Positions 46,341-55,550 are shown, counted from the first letter of the stretch. The stretch: DNA of 64,000 bases from Streptomyces sp. BV286 (GCF_019090165.1 NZ_JAHRIB010000152.1:310001-374000); one strand, 5' to 3'. Notes: generated by a model from the letters alone, not told the origin. Translations and numbers: made by a program.

Positions 46341-47480
46341 ATGGATAGACGCCATCTACTGGTCGGCGGTGCCGCTCTCTCAGCCTCCGCCGCTCTGCTC
46401 CCCCTGCACAGCGCCGCCGCAGCTCCCGCGCGCTCCGCGGCCGCCCCGCCGTCCGGAGCAGCGATCATCCGGGACCTGCGCCGCGTCGCCGACCACTGGA
46501 TCGGCGCCCACACGGACCCCGGCGACAACGGCTGGGCCAATGCCACGTTCTTCAGCGGACTGCTCGCCCTGCACCGGCTGACCGGCAGCCCCCGATACCT
46601 CGCCTATGCGCGCGGCTGGGCCGAGAAGCACGCGTACGGCCTGCGGGGCGGAGTGACGACCCGGCACGCCGACAACCACAACGCAGGCCAGGCCTACCTC
46701 GACCTCTACGAGATCGAACCGGAGGGACAGAAACTCGCCGCGATCGAGGAGTCCCTGCACCGCATGGTGTACACGGACCAGCCGACGAAGCACGACGACT
46801 GGTGGTGGGACGACGCCCTCCACATGGCCATGCCCCCGTTCGCCCGCATCGGCGCCCTGCGCAAGGACCCCCAGTACTGGCAGAAGCTGTACGCCCTCTA
46901 CGACCACACCAAACGCACCGAGGGCGGGCCGGGACTGTACGACGCCGGCACGGGCCTCTGGTACCGCGACAAGCGATTCCTGCCCGGCGGCATCGTGTCC
47001 CCCACGGGCCGGCCCGTCATCTGGTCGCGCGGCAACGGCTGGGTGGCCGGCGGACACGTCAAGACACTCAAGGCGCTGCCCCGGAGCGAACGGCACACCG
47101 CCGAGTACCGGGAGACCCTGACACGGCTGGTCACCGCACTGGCAACGGTGCAGCGCACGGACGGCTTCTGGAACGTCAACCTCGCCGACCCCGGGCACCT
47201 GCCCGGCCCGGAGACGAGCGGCACGTCCTTCTTCCTCTACGGCACGGCCTACGCGATCCGCGCCCGCCTGGTGGAAAGGTCCGCGTTCCTCCCGGTGGCG
47301 GTCCGGGCCTGGCACGGCCTGGTCACCACGGCCGTCCATCCCGACGGCTTCCTCGGCTACGTCCAGAAGGTGGGCGACCGTCCGGAGTCCAACCAGCCCG
47401 TCACGTACGACAGCACCTCGGACTTCGGCGTCGGCGCCTTCCTGCTCGCGGGCACCGAACTCGCGCGTCTGGCCCGCTGA
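46341..47480 (+). CDS. Tat-exported GH105/GH88-type unsaturated rhamnogalacturonyl hydrolase
   Basis: This 379-residue protein starts with a twin-arginine signal (DRRHLLVGGAALSASAALLP). The alpha/alpha barrel of GH105 follows, with NAGQAYLDLYEI and the catalytic-type Asp in WWWDDALHMAMPPFA. Other conserved parts are GLWYRDKRFLPGG and VIWSRGNGWVAGG. Such enzymes split the unsaturated sugar from pectin lyase products. AGGAG lies before the ATG. It ends the secreted glycan-degrading cluster. No lyase or transporter for the products is encoded next to it. Confidence 0.9.
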   Translation: MDRRHLLVGGAALSASAALLPLHSAAAAPARSAAAPPSGAAIIRDLRRVADHWIGAHTDPGDNGWANATFFSGLLALHRLTGSPRYLAYARGWAEKHAYGLRGGVTTRHADNHNAGQAYLDLYEIEPEGQKLAAIEESLHRMVYTDQPTKHDDWWWDDALHMAMPPFARIGALRKDPQYWQKLYALYDHTKRTEGGPGLYDAGTGLWYRDKRFLPGGIVSPTGRPVIWSRGNGWVAGGHVKTLKALPRSERHTAEYRETLTRLVTALATVQRTDGFWNVNLADPGHLPGPETSGTSFFLYGTAYAIRARLVERSAFLPVAVRAWHGLVTTAVHPDGFLGYVQKVGDRPESNQPVTYDSTSDFGVGAFLLAGTELARLAR

Positions 47481-47553
47481 CGGCACCGCCGCACGGGCGG
47501 GCCGGGCCGGTCGGTAGCGTGGGCACCTCGACCGACTCGACGGAGGCCATCAC

Positions 47554-48402
47554 ATGACCCGCCCGATCACCGTGGGAGCAGACGGTACTGCCGAATCCCT
47601 GGCCGCCGTGCACTGGGCGGCCAGGGAGGCGGTACGCCGTGCTCTTCCGCTGCGTGTCGTGCACGCCGGCGAGAAGTCCGACGACGAGGGCCGGGCGGCG
47701 GGCGTCCGGGAAGCGCTCGCGCAGACCGCACGGGAGATCACCGGACGCCACCCCGGTCTGCAGGTGACCACCGACGTCATCGACGGCGACCCGGTCGAGG
47801 CACTGGTCGCCGCCGCCGACGAGGCCGAGACGCTGGTGCTCGGCTCGCGCGGCCACGGCGCGATCGTCGGCTTCCTGCTCGGCTCGGTCGGCCAGCAGGT
47901 GATCGCCGAGTCCACCCGGCCCGTCGTGCTCGTACGCGCCGAGGACCGGGCCGAGTCCGAGGCGGCCGGCCGCGAGATCGTCGTGGGACAGCAGGGCGGC
48001 CCGGAGGACAGCGCCGCCGCTCTGAAGTTCGCGTTCGAGACGGCGGCGGTACGCGGCGCCGCCGTGCGCGTCGTACGGGCCTGGAGCCTGCCCACCGTGT
48101 TCACCTACAGCCCCGGTTCCCTGAAGCTCCTCGACGAGGCCGGCGGCCTGGAACCGTACGAGCAGAAGGCACTGGCGGAAGCACTTCAGCCGTGGCTGGA
48201 GCGGTTCCCCGACGTGCCGGTGACCCGGCACGTCGAGATGGGCAGTGCGGGCGAGGTGCTGCTCTCGGTGGCGGCAGGGGCCCAGTTGATGGTGGTCGGC
48301 CGGCGCGTGCACCGCTCGGCCGTGGGCTCACGGATCGGGTCGGTCGCCCACGGGGTCGTCCATCACGCGCCGTCCCCGGTGGCGGTCGTCCCGCCCGCCT
48401 GA
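47554..48402 (+). CDS. Universal stress protein with two UspA domains
   Basis: This 282-residue cytoplasmic protein contains two tandem UspA folds. The first (residues 4-140) has the nucleotide-binding pattern VLGSRGHGAIVGFLLGSVGQ. The second (about 145-282) has a related but less exact VVGRRVHRSAVGSRIGSVAH. Such proteins bind ATP and help survival in stress or dormancy. The ATG follows GGAGG. Its last 40 bases overlap the end of the DUF4032 gene on the other strand. Confidence 0.93.
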   Translation: MTRPITVGADGTAESLAAVHWAAREAVRRALPLRVVHAGEKSDDEGRAAGVREALAQTAREITGRHPGLQVTTDVIDGDPVEALVAAADEAETLVLGSRGHGAIVGFLLGSVGQQVIAESTRPVVLVRAEDRAESEAAGREIVVGQQGGPEDSAAALKFAFETAAVRGAAVRVVRAWSLPTVFTYSPGSLKLLDEAGGLEPYEQKALAEALQPWLERFPDVPVTRHVEMGSAGEVLLSVAAGAQLMVVGRRVHRSAVGSRIGSVAHGVVHHAPSPVAVVPPA

Positions 48403-49649
48403 CCGGCCGCCTCGGCGGCGTCCGCCGTCGGCGACAGCGAGTCCCGCACCGCCGGGAGGATGTTCTTGACGTAGTCCCCGACGACCGTGTCCAGATCGAT
48501 GTCGTGCTGCGCCCGCTCCGACAGGTACCAGCGGTGCTCCAGAAGCTCGTGGTAGAGCTCGGCCGGATCCATCGAGCCGCGCAGCTCCAGCGGTATGGCA
48601 CGCACCGTGGGCCGGAAGACGTCCCGTACCCAGCGGTGGGCCAGCACCTCGGGCCGGGCGGCGAGGGGATCGCCCGGCGCGTAGTCGTCCTGGGTGGCCA
48701 TCCAGCTCTCCAGGTCGTTCAGCAGTCGCCGCGCCTGGTTCTCCTCGGCGTCCAGCCCGGTCAGGCGCAGCAACTGGCGCTGGTGGTGCCCGGCGTCGAC
48801 GACCTTCGGCACGAACGTGACGGTGTCACCGTTCGAGGAGTGCGCGATCTGCATCTCGGCGACGTCGAAACCGAGCTCGTTCAGGCGCCGGATCCGGCGG
48901 TCGATGTAGTGGTGCTTGCCCGCCGGGTACACCGACGTCCGGGTCAGCTCCTGCCACAGCGCGGTGTAGCGCTTGCAGATCTCCATGCCGAACTCGATGG
49001 GGTCCACCGACGGGTGGAGCGCGCCGGAGGCCTCCAGGTCCAGCAGTTCCCCGCTGATGTTGACGCGCGCCAGGTCGAGGTCGTACTCCCGCTGGCCGGG
49101 GCTCAGCTGCGGGTGGACCTCTCCGGTCTCCGCGTCGACGAGATACGCGGCGTACGCCCCGGCGTCCCGCCGGAACAGCGTGTTGGACAGCGAGCAGTCC
49201 CCCCAGGCGAACCCCGCGAGATGCAGCCGGACCAGCAGCACGGCCAGCGCGTCCATGAGGCGGTGCATGGTGGCGGGCCGCATCGTCGTCTCGAACATCG
49301 ACCGGTAGGGCATCGAACCACCCAGATGCCGGGTGATCAGCACCGACTCCAGCGGTCCGCCGTCCCCGTCGGTGCGGCCGGTGACCACGGCGAGGGGGTC
49401 CACCGAGGGGATGTTCATCCGGTCGAGCCCGCGCAGCAGCTCGTACTCGCGCAGGGCGGGCCGTTCCGCGAGTTCCTTGACCGCCACGACCTCCGCGCCG
49501 GCGCGCGCGTACCGCACCACGTGCCGTGAGATACCCCGGGGCAGCGGCACCAGGTAGTGCTCGGGCCACTCCTCCAGGGGCAGATGCCACGGCAGGTCGA
49601 GCAGGAGCGCGGGATGCTCCGGGTTGGTGGCGCTGATCTGCAATGCCAT
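48363..49649 (-). CDS. DUF4032 protein with kinase-like (LPS-kinase) fold
   Basis: This 428-residue protein carries a divergent protein-kinase-like domain followed by the DUF4032 region. Lys in VAVKELAERP, Asp in FAWGDCSLSNTLFRRD and Asp in AAYLVDAETGEVH occupy the positions of the kinase Lys, catalytic loop and metal-binding Asp. The C-terminal part (ELYHELLEHRWYLSERAQHD) is the DUF4032 signature. The substrate is unknown. ATG 49647-49649 was chosen because it starts the conserved MALQISATNPEHPALLLDLP. It converges on the universal stress gene with a 40-base overlap. Confidence 0.85.
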   Translation of the reverse strand: MALQISATNPEHPALLLDLPWHLPLEEWPEHYLVPLPRGISRHVVRYARAGAEVVAVKELAERPALREYELLRGLDRMNIPSVDPLAVVTGRTDGDGGPLESVLITRHLGGSMPYRSMFETTMRPATMHRLMDALAVLLVRLHLAGFAWGDCSLSNTLFRRDAGAYAAYLVDAETGEVHPQLSPGQREYDLDLARVNISGELLDLEASGALHPSVDPIEFGMEICKRYTALWQELTRTSVYPAGKHHYIDRRIRRLNELGFDVAEMQIAHSSNGDTVTFVPKVVDAGHHQRQLLRLTGLDAEENQARRLLNDLESWMATQDDYAPGDPLAARPEVLAHRWVRDVFRPTVRAIPLELRGSMDPAELYHELLEHRWYLSERAQHDIDLDTVVGDYVKNILPAVRDSLSPTADAAEAAGQAGGTTATGDGA

Positions 49650-49772
49650 CGCTCGCTTGCCCTGCCTCACGGTCGGCCGTCATGTCGCAGGAGCATCTCC
49701 GCACCTGGACGGCCTCCTCGTCAACACGGGAGTCCGTTTCGTCACCAGGTGGGAGATGCGCCCCGTCGGTGT

Positions 49773-51422
49773 TCAGGCCGGCTGGTCGACGCCCAGTACC
49801 GCGCGGACCTCGAAGTTCTCGTACGTCTCGGTGTCCTGCGGTTCGCGGGACATGACCGTGCCGAGCCAGCCCAGCAGGAATCCGGCGGGGACGGAGACGA
49901 TCCCCGGGTTCTGCAGCGGGAAGAAGGCGAAGTCGGCGTCGGGGTAGAACGAGGCGGCCCTCGAGGAGACGACGGGGGAGCAGACGACCAGCAGAACGGA
50001 GGTGACGAGGCCTCCGTAGAGGCTGAGCAGCGCCCCGCGCGCGTTGAAGCGGCGCCAGAACAGGCTGTAGACCATGGTCGGCAGGATCGCGGACGCGGCG
50101 ATCGCGAAGGCGAGGAACGCCAGGGTCGCCGTGTTCGTCCCCCAGGAGACGAGCGCGAGCAGCATGCCGAGGACGCCGATGACGACGGCGGCCAGGCGGG
50201 CCACGGCCAGTTCCTCGCGCTGGCGCGCCTGCCCCTTGCGGATCACCTCTCCGTACAGGTCGTGCGCGAGCGAGGAGGCTGCCGCGAGGGTGAGCCCCGC
50301 GGCCACGGCCAGCAGCGTCACGAAGGCCAGGCAGGAGATGAGCGCGGTGAGTACGGCGCCGCCGATCTCCTGGGCGAGAAGGAGAACTGCCGCATCGCCC
50401 TTCGCGTCGATACCCGAGATCACGTCCCGGCCCACCAGCGCGGTGGCGCCCAGCCCGAGCACGCCCGCCGCCAGACAGACGAAGCCGACCAGGCCCATCG
50501 CCCACAGGATGGAGCGGCGAAGCACCCGGGTGGCGCTCGGCGCCAGCAGCCGCATCATCACGTGGGGGAGCGCGGCCAGTCCCAGCACGATGGCGATCTG
50601 CAGGCTGAAGAAGTCGAGTTTGCTGGTCGTACTGGCGCCGTAGCGCAGTCCGGGCTCCAGGAACCGCTGTCCGAGCCCGCTGCCCGAGGCGGCGGCGCCG
50701 AGCAGGCCGTCGATGTTCCACCGGTAGCGGTGCAGCACCATCACGGCGGTCACCGCGACTCCGACGACCAGCATGACGGCCTTGACGATCTGGAGGAAGG
50801 TCGCCCCGGGCATGCCTCCGAGCGCCACGTACAGCACGACGAGAGTGCCGATGGCCACCACGCACAGAGCGCGGGTGGTGCTGTCCGGCTGCCCGACGAA
50901 CTGTGTCAGCAGGGCCACGCTGCCGACGAGTTGGGCGACGAGGTACAGCACGGTGATGATCAGCGTGCAGAACGCGAGGGCCAGACGGACCGAACGCCGG
51001 CTGCGCGGCAGACGCAGGGCCAGCGTGTCGCCGAGGGTGAATCTGCCGGAGTTGCGCAGGGGTTCGGCGATCAGCAGGAGCACCATCACCCAGGCCACGC
51101 TGGTGCCGACGAGGTACAGCAGGCCGTCGTAGCCGGTGAGCGCGACCAGGCCGGTACTGCCCAGCAAGGTGGCCGCGGACAGGTAGTCCCCGCACATCGC
51201 GAGGCCGTTGCGCAGCGGCGACATGGTCCGGTTGCCGAGATAGAACTCGGCGATCTCGTCGCCCTGTGGAGCGGTGATGAGTGCGGTGAACATGCTGACC
51301 ACGACGACCGACACGAAGAGGATGAAGGTCAGCTTCAGACTGAAGCCGCCGACCACACCCGCGGAGAGGTGCGCCGTGCCGTCTTCAGAGGCGGCAGCCG
51401 TGAGGGCGGCGGCGGAGGTCAC
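49773..51422 (-). CDS. Sodium/solute symporter, ActP-like (cation acetate symporter)
   Basis: This 549-residue protein of the SSS family has about 13 membrane spans and should import acetate or another short monocarboxylate with sodium. Characteristic stretches are FYLGNRTMSPLRNGLAMCGD with YLSAATLLGSTG, VALGGMPGATFLQIVKAVML and ALPHVMMRLLAPSA. The GTG start (51420-51422) overlaps the stop of the DUF485 gene, a classic coupled pair. A 3-base-longer start is possible at 51425. Confidence 0.92.
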   Translation of the reverse strand: MTSAAALTAAASEDGTAHLSAGVVGGFSLKLTFILFVSVVVVSMFTALITAPQGDEIAEFYLGNRTMSPLRNGLAMCGDYLSAATLLGSTGLVALTGYDGLLYLVGTSVAWVMVLLLIAEPLRNSGRFTLGDTLALRLPRSRRSVRLALAFCTLIITVLYLVAQLVGSVALLTQFVGQPDSTTRALCVVAIGTLVVLYVALGGMPGATFLQIVKAVMLVVGVAVTAVMVLHRYRWNIDGLLGAAASGSGLGQRFLEPGLRYGASTTSKLDFFSLQIAIVLGLAALPHVMMRLLAPSATRVLRRSILWAMGLVGFVCLAAGVLGLGATALVGRDVISGIDAKGDAAVLLLAQEIGGAVLTALISCLAFVTLLAVAAGLTLAAASSLAHDLYGEVIRKGQARQREELAVARLAAVVIGVLGMLLALVSWGTNTATLAFLAFAIAASAILPTMVYSLFWRRFNARGALLSLYGGLVTSVLLVVCSPVVSSRAASFYPDADFAFFPLQNPGIVSVPAGFLLGWLGTVMSREPQDTETYENFEVRAVLGVDQPA

Positions 51423-51829
51423 CACGTCCTGAACCGCCTCTGCGGCTGGGGGACTCGGGCCCGTTGTGCCGCGTGGCGGTGCAGTTCGGCTCGCAGGCGG
51501 TCGGCGGTCGGGTCGATCCGCCGGTCCATGTGCACGCAGTAACGCCAGGCGGTCACGGCCATCACGACGAACTGCCCCACACCGCCCGCGAGTCCCAGCG
51601 TCACATGGCCGAACAGCGGCTGGTTGAGCACGCCGGGCAGGAAACCCGACAGCAGCACGAACAGCAGGAACCCACCCACCGAAACCGACATCGCCACCGC
51701 TCCGAACCTGCGGTGAGCACCGCGTACGGCGCGGAAGTCGGGGTGCGAGCTGATCGTGGGCCGGGGAGGGGGTCCGGCCGGAGCCCCGTCCGGAGGGGAA
51801 CCGTGGTGCGAGCTCAGGTGTGGTGGCAT
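51419..51829 (-). CDS. DUF485 membrane protein, partner of ActP-like symporter
   Basis: This 136-residue protein has a His/Pro-rich N-terminus, two membrane spans (GAVAMSVSVGGFLLFVLLSG and VTLGLAGGVGQFVVMAVTAW) and a short basic tail. DUF485 (YjcH) proteins are regularly encoded just before ActP symporters and are thought to assist them. ATG 51827-51829 was chosen because GAGG is correctly spaced; an ATG at 51841 has no such site. Confidence 0.88.
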   Translation of the reverse strand: MPPHLSSHHGSPPDGAPAGPPPRPTISSHPDFRAVRGAHRRFGAVAMSVSVGGFLLFVLLSGFLPGVLNQPLFGHVTLGLAGGVGQFVVMAVTAWRYCVHMDRRIDPTADRLRAELHRHAAQRARVPQPQRRFRTW

Positions 51830-52327
51830 ACCGTGCCTCATCAATAAAAGTGCAGCTCAAGATGCATTGCTGAACGCGGCTCAAGTTCTCGGATCGCGTA
51901 GATCGGGAATCGGCCCGAATTTCCGCTGAAATCCTCATCCGGCGCAGCCGGGCTGCCTCGCTGGTGGGGTATGTCAGCGCGGCTGAACGGATTCTGGCAT
52001 TCAATCGATTCGATAATCAACAGTGGAAATGTGAGGGAAATGAAAGCGGTCTCATTTGGCCTGCGGACCGCTCCGTGCTGGCTCGAATGCACTGCACAGC
52101 ATCCCTCGCCCCGGCCGCCGGGAGGCGCCTCGCCGGCCCGTGCCGCGGGACGTGATGTGCAGCACGCCCGGGTGATGGCCGTGACGCCTGGGATGAGGGT
52201 TCTGGCTGCGCACGGCTTGATCGGCGATCAAGCGGGGCAAAATCCCTGGCCACTGCCCATTCTGCTCGTTTGACACTCCGTCGCGCGCACAGATAGGAAG
52301 CACTCCTCTGAGGTCGAGAGGTGGACT
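51830..52327. promoter_or_regulatory. Divergent intergenic region, relatively A/T-rich
   Basis: About 500 bases separate the leftward DUF485/symporter operon from a rightward hypothetical gene. The part at 51840-52060 is the least GC-rich in this neighbourhood, with a small dyad ATCG-ATT-CGAT near 52008. No supported gene was found, and one of about 100 codons on the plus strand lacks typical codon bias. Promoters for both flanking genes are expected here. Confidence 0.45.
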
Positions 52328-52861
52328 GTGTACGAGCCGAATGTGGTCGGGGACTGGCAGGAGTACGACGACGAGCATGCCGGCCTGCGTGTCCGCGTCC
52401 ATGGCCTGGAGAAATCCGAGCCGCCGCGCGGGCGTGACGACGCGGCCGAGGGTCTGGTCTACTTCCGATTCCGGGTGACCGTCGAAAACCGTACGACCGA
52501 ACATTTCGGCATTCACCTCGAGGACGGTCAACTCGACATCCGTGTCGGAAGCGACGGCGAGAGCGCGTTTCTGGACTGGCGCAACTCCCAGTTCATCGAG
52601 GGCTTCGACGTCTACCCCCTGCGCCGGGTCACCTCCGTCCTGTACGCCGCGGCCCCCGAGAGCTGCCTGTCCCTCGTGGACATCCAGGTGCAGTTGAAGG
52701 TCGACGACGAGTGGACCGAGCGGTACCTCTGGTCGGGCGGCATCGGCGCGCACGACGCGGCCGTCGGAGTCGGCGCCCGCTCCGACTCCGCCCAGGACAG
52801 CCTCGCCGCCCAGGTGATCAGCTTCCTGGAGCGGGAAGCGGGGCCCGGCCCGGCTTCCTGA
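52328..52861 (+). CDS. Hypothetical protein, probable beta-sandwich
   Basis: This 177-residue acidic protein is not recognised. It alternates short hydrophobic and polar segments (EGLVYFRFRVTVENRTTEHF, DGQLDIRVGSD), as expected for an immunoglobulin-like or DUF4352-like beta-sandwich. A helical C-terminus follows (AQDSLAAQVISFLEREAG). It has no signal peptide or membrane span. The GTG start at 52328 follows GAGAGGTGG. It stands alone between the symporter operon and the LysR gene. Confidence 0.7.
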   Translation: MYEPNVVGDWQEYDDEHAGLRVRVHGLEKSEPPRGRDDAAEGLVYFRFRVTVENRTTEHFGIHLEDGQLDIRVGSDGESAFLDWRNSQFIEGFDVYPLRRVTSVLYAAAPESCLSLVDIQVQLKVDDEWTERYLWSGGIGAHDAAVGVGARSDSAQDSLAAQVISFLEREAGPGPAS

Positions 52862-52888
52862 GGCGCCCGGCGAGCCCGCCCTCCGACG

Positions 52889-53812
52889 TCAGCGGACCGG
52901 GCCGCCGTCCAGAGCCTCGGCCGCCGCCGAGGTGACGGCCTCGGCCACGGCCGCCAGCGCCGGGAAGTCGAGCCGCCACTGCTGCCAGAACAGCGGGACG
53001 TCGATCTGCCGGTCAGGTGCGAGATTGACGAGCCGCCCCTCGCGCAGCAGGGGCGCCGCCTGCACCTCGGGAGCCATGCCCCAGCCCATCCCGGCGGCCA
53101 CGGCGTCGACGAAGCCTTCGGACGTCGGCACCAGATGCCGCAACCGGCTCGCGCCGCGACGGCGGCCGCCTCCGAGCCTGCGGACGAACGCGTCCTGGAG
53201 ATCGTCCCGTTGGTCGAAGGCCACCACGGGCGCGTCGGGGACCACGTCCCGCAGTGGGGTGTCCGGCCGGCCGCCGAGCCACCGCGCCACGAAGGCGGGG
53301 CTCGCCACCGGGACGTACCGCATGCTCCCCAGGCTGCGCACGGAACAGCCCGTCACCGCGTCCCGCGAGGAGGTGACGGCCGCCATCACCAGCCCTTCGC
53401 GCAGGAGCGCGGCCGTGTGGTCCTGGTCCTCGCGGCGCAGTTCGTAGCAGAGCCCCAGTTCCTCCGGCACGCGGGCGAGCGCCGGCAGGAACCAGGTGGC
53501 CAGCGAGTCGGAGTTGACCGCGATGGAGAGCCGGGCCGGATCTTCGGAGCCGGACATACCGAGCTCGGCGCGGGCGTCGCGTTCGAGCCGGGCGAGTTGA
53601 CGCGCGAAGCGTACGACGGCCTCGCCGGCCTCGGTCGGCCGGACCGGCTTCGTACGCATCAACAGCACGCGTCCCGTGCGCTGTTCGAGTGCCTTGACGC
53701 GCTGGCTCACCGCGGACGGCGTCACGTGCAGCACGGCCGCGGCGGCATCGAAGGTGCCCTCGTCCACGACGGCCAGCAGGGTCCGCACCTGGTCGAGAGG
53801 AAGCTCTGTCAT
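52889..53812 (-). CDS. LysR-family regulator, LysG/ArgP type
   Basis: This 307-residue protein has the LysR helix-turn-helix (LDQVRTLLAVVDEGTFDAAA then AVLHVTPSAVSQRVKALEQR) and an effector domain of the ArgP/LysG kind (SIAVNSDSLATWFLPAL). In Corynebacterium LysG senses lysine or arginine and activates the divergent exporter lysE; the same gene pair and orientation is present here. ATG 53810-53812. Confidence 0.92.
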   Translation of the reverse strand: MTELPLDQVRTLLAVVDEGTFDAAAAVLHVTPSAVSQRVKALEQRTGRVLLMRTKPVRPTEAGEAVVRFARQLARLERDARAELGMSGSEDPARLSIAVNSDSLATWFLPALARVPEELGLCYELRREDQDHTAALLREGLVMAAVTSSRDAVTGCSVRSLGSMRYVPVASPAFVARWLGGRPDTPLRDVVPDAPVVAFDQRDDLQDAFVRRLGGGRRRGASRLRHLVPTSEGFVDAVAAGMGWGMAPEVQAAPLLREGRLVNLAPDRQIDVPLFWQQWRLDFPALAAVAEAVTSAAAEALDGGPVR

Positions 53813-53832
53813 CACGCCTGCTAATGATACGT

Positions 53833-53855
53833 AAGAATCCTTAGCTGTACTTCTT
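53833..53855. promoter_or_regulatory. Putative LysG binding site in the lysG-lysE spacer
   Basis: AAGAA (53833-53837) and TTCTT (53851-53855) form an interrupted dyad within the only A/T-rich part of the 70-base spacer, which also holds TAAG-AATC-CTTA (53832-53843). LysR regulators bind such sites between divergent genes. A -10-like TAGCCT (53870-53875) is only seven bases before the lysE start, hinting at a leaderless lysE message. Confidence 0.5.
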
Positions 53856-53882
53856 CGCGGTCGGGTTCCTAGCCTGGGCGCC

Positions 53883-54503
53883 GTGACCAGCGCTCTGACC
53901 GCCGCGGCCGCCGGGTTCGGCACCGGCCTCTCCCTGATCGTCGCCATCGGCGCACAGAACGCCTTCGTCCTGCGTCAGGGCATCCGCCGGGAGGAGGTGC
54001 TCGCCGTGGTGGGCATCTGCGCCCTGTCCGACGCGGCGCTCATCGTGCTGGGCGTCGGCGGTGTCGGCGCGGTGGTGGTGGCCTGGCCCTCGGTACTGAC
54101 CGCGGTCGCCCTGGTCGGCGGCCTGTTCCTGATCGGTTACGGCTGCCTCGCCGTGCGCCGTGTCCTTCGGCCCTCGGCCCTGACGGTGACGCCGGGGACC
54201 GAGGGCGGGACGGGTTCGCGACGCCGAGCCGTACTGACCTGCCTGGCGTTGACGTGGCTGAACCCGCACGTCTACCTGGACACGGTGTTCCTGCTCGGCT
54301 CCATCGCGGCCGACCGCGGGCCCCTGCGCTGGACCTTCGGCCTCGGTGCGGTGCTCGCCAGCCTGGTCTGGTTCGCCGCTCTCGGCTTCGGCGCCCGGCT
54401 GCTCAGCCGCTTCCTGGCCCGCCCGTCGGCGTGGCGGGTACTGGACGCTCTGGTCGCCGCGACGATGATCGCACTCGGTGCCACGCTGATCGCCGGGGCG
54501 TGA
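53883..54503 (+). CDS. LysE/ArgO family amino-acid exporter
   Basis: This 206-residue membrane protein has the LysE signature GFGTGLSLIVAIGAQNAFVL at the start and six hydrophobic segments, with LALTWLNPHVYLDTVFLLGS in the middle. It exports basic amino acids such as lysine or arginine when they build up. GTG start 53883. Its last 101 bases overlap the end of the converging EamA transporter gene. Confidence 0.93.
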   Translation: MTSALTAAAAGFGTGLSLIVAIGAQNAFVLRQGIRREEVLAVVGICALSDAALIVLGVGGVGAVVVAWPSVLTAVALVGGLFLIGYGCLAVRRVLRPSALTVTPGTEGGTGSRRRAVLTCLALTWLNPHVYLDTVFLLGSIAADRGPLRWTFGLGAVLASLVWFAALGFGARLLSRFLARPSAWRVLDALVAATMIALGATLIAGA

Positions 54504-55446
54504 ACGGGCCTGCTTCCGTCTCCCGCCGGCCCGAGTGGTCTTCGCCCCGGCCGCGCCGCTCGTCGCCGTCCCGGCGACGTCGGCGCTCCCCGCGGTGGAC
54601 GACGGCGACGGCCAGCAGGCCGAGCGCGAGTCCCGCCCCTGTCTGTGTCCCGAAGGGCTCGCCGAACATCAGCGCACCCCACACGGCCGTGACGGGGGCC
54701 ATCAGGAACATGAGGGTGTTGACCGCGGTCACCCCGGACCGTCGCAGGAGCAGCCAGTACAACCCGTATCCGCCGAACGTCGAGAGCACCACGAGCCACA
54801 CCACGGCGGTCCAGAAGGAAGCGCTCGCCGGTGGCGTCACGCCTCCGGTGACGACGGCGAGCGCCGTGAAGATGACGGCACTGGTGACCGCGTGGACCGT
54901 CATGGACACCATCGGGCGGACGTCCCTGCGGCTCCGGCGGTCCAGGAAGGTCGCCGCGACCAGGCACAGCATGCCGAGGAACGGCACGAGATACGCCCAC
55001 CACGCGACACCCGTCCCGGCGCCGGCGTCGGCCGCCGTGACGACGGCGACTCCGGCCACGCCCAGCCCCAGCCCGAGCCACTGCGTTCGCGACACGGCCA
55101 CACCCAGCAGGGGTCCGGCCAGTACTCCGGCCACGAGCGGCTGCGTGCCGTCGATGAGGGCCGTCGTTCCGCTGGAGACGCCCAGTTCGATCGCGTAGTA
55201 GACGGTCAGGAGGTACCCGCTCTGCGACAGGGCCCCGACGACGGTCTGCCGGAACAGGTCGCGTGGCCGCAGCCCACGCCAGGACGCCCGGGCGACGGTC
55301 AGGGCGACGACGCCCAGGACGAGCGCCAACGGCAGGAAGCGCCACAGCAGGAGCGTCACGGCGGACGCGCTGCCCGACCCGAGCTTGGCCCCGATGAAAC
55401 CGGAGCTCCAGGCCCCGACGAACGCGATCGACAGCAGGATGTTCAC
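54403..55446 (-). CDS. EamA family (drug/metabolite) transporter
   Basis: This 347-residue protein has ten membrane spans in two EamA repeats (LLSIAFVGAWSSGFIGAKLG; LVPFLGMLCLVAATFLDRRS). An unusually long, Arg-rich cytoplasmic tail of about 55 residues extends over the end of lysE on the other strand. GTG 55444-55446 was chosen, 11 bases after GGAGG; another GTG at 55458 overlaps that site. It diverges from a TetR gene across a perfect 19-bp inverted repeat, so it is very likely under that regulator's control and may export the compound that regulator senses. Confidence 0.88.
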   Translation of the reverse strand: MNILLSIAFVGAWSSGFIGAKLGSGSASAVTLLLWRFLPLALVLGVVALTVARASWRGLRPRDLFRQTVVGALSQSGYLLTVYYAIELGVSSGTTALIDGTQPLVAGVLAGPLLGVAVSRTQWLGLGLGVAGVAVVTAADAGAGTGVAWWAYLVPFLGMLCLVAATFLDRRSRRDVRPMVSMTVHAVTSAVIFTALAVVTGGVTPPASASFWTAVVWLVVLSTFGGYGLYWLLLRRSGVTAVNTLMFLMAPVTAVWGALMFGEPFGTQTGAGLALGLLAVAVVHRGERRRRRDGDERRGRGEDHSGRRETEAGPFTPRRSAWHRVRSSSRRPERPVPATPTGGPGSG

Positions 55447-55495
55447 GGCACCGCACACCTCCAGAGGTGGATGGGCGACAGGACGGCCGACAGAA

Positions 55496-55542
55496 AGTAG
55501 ACCGATCTGTATACATGGCTTGAGTATACAGATCGGTCTACT
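55496..55542. promoter_or_regulatory. TetR operator: perfect 19-bp inverted repeat
   Basis: The arm AGTAGACCGATCTGTATAC (55496-55514) is exactly complementary to 55524-55542, with a 9-base spacer. It fills the space between the divergent EamA and TetR genes. The right arm overlaps TACTAT (55539-55544), a -10-like hexamer seven bases before the TetR start codon. A TetR dimer pair bound here would block both promoters. Confidence 0.8.
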
Positions 55543-55550
55543 ATGGGGAA

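Noticed and set aside
49557..51542. Plus-strand open frame of about 660 codons opposite the symporter
   Set aside because: Asp/Gln/Arg-rich low-complexity translation typical of the antisense of a membrane-protein gene in high-GC DNA.
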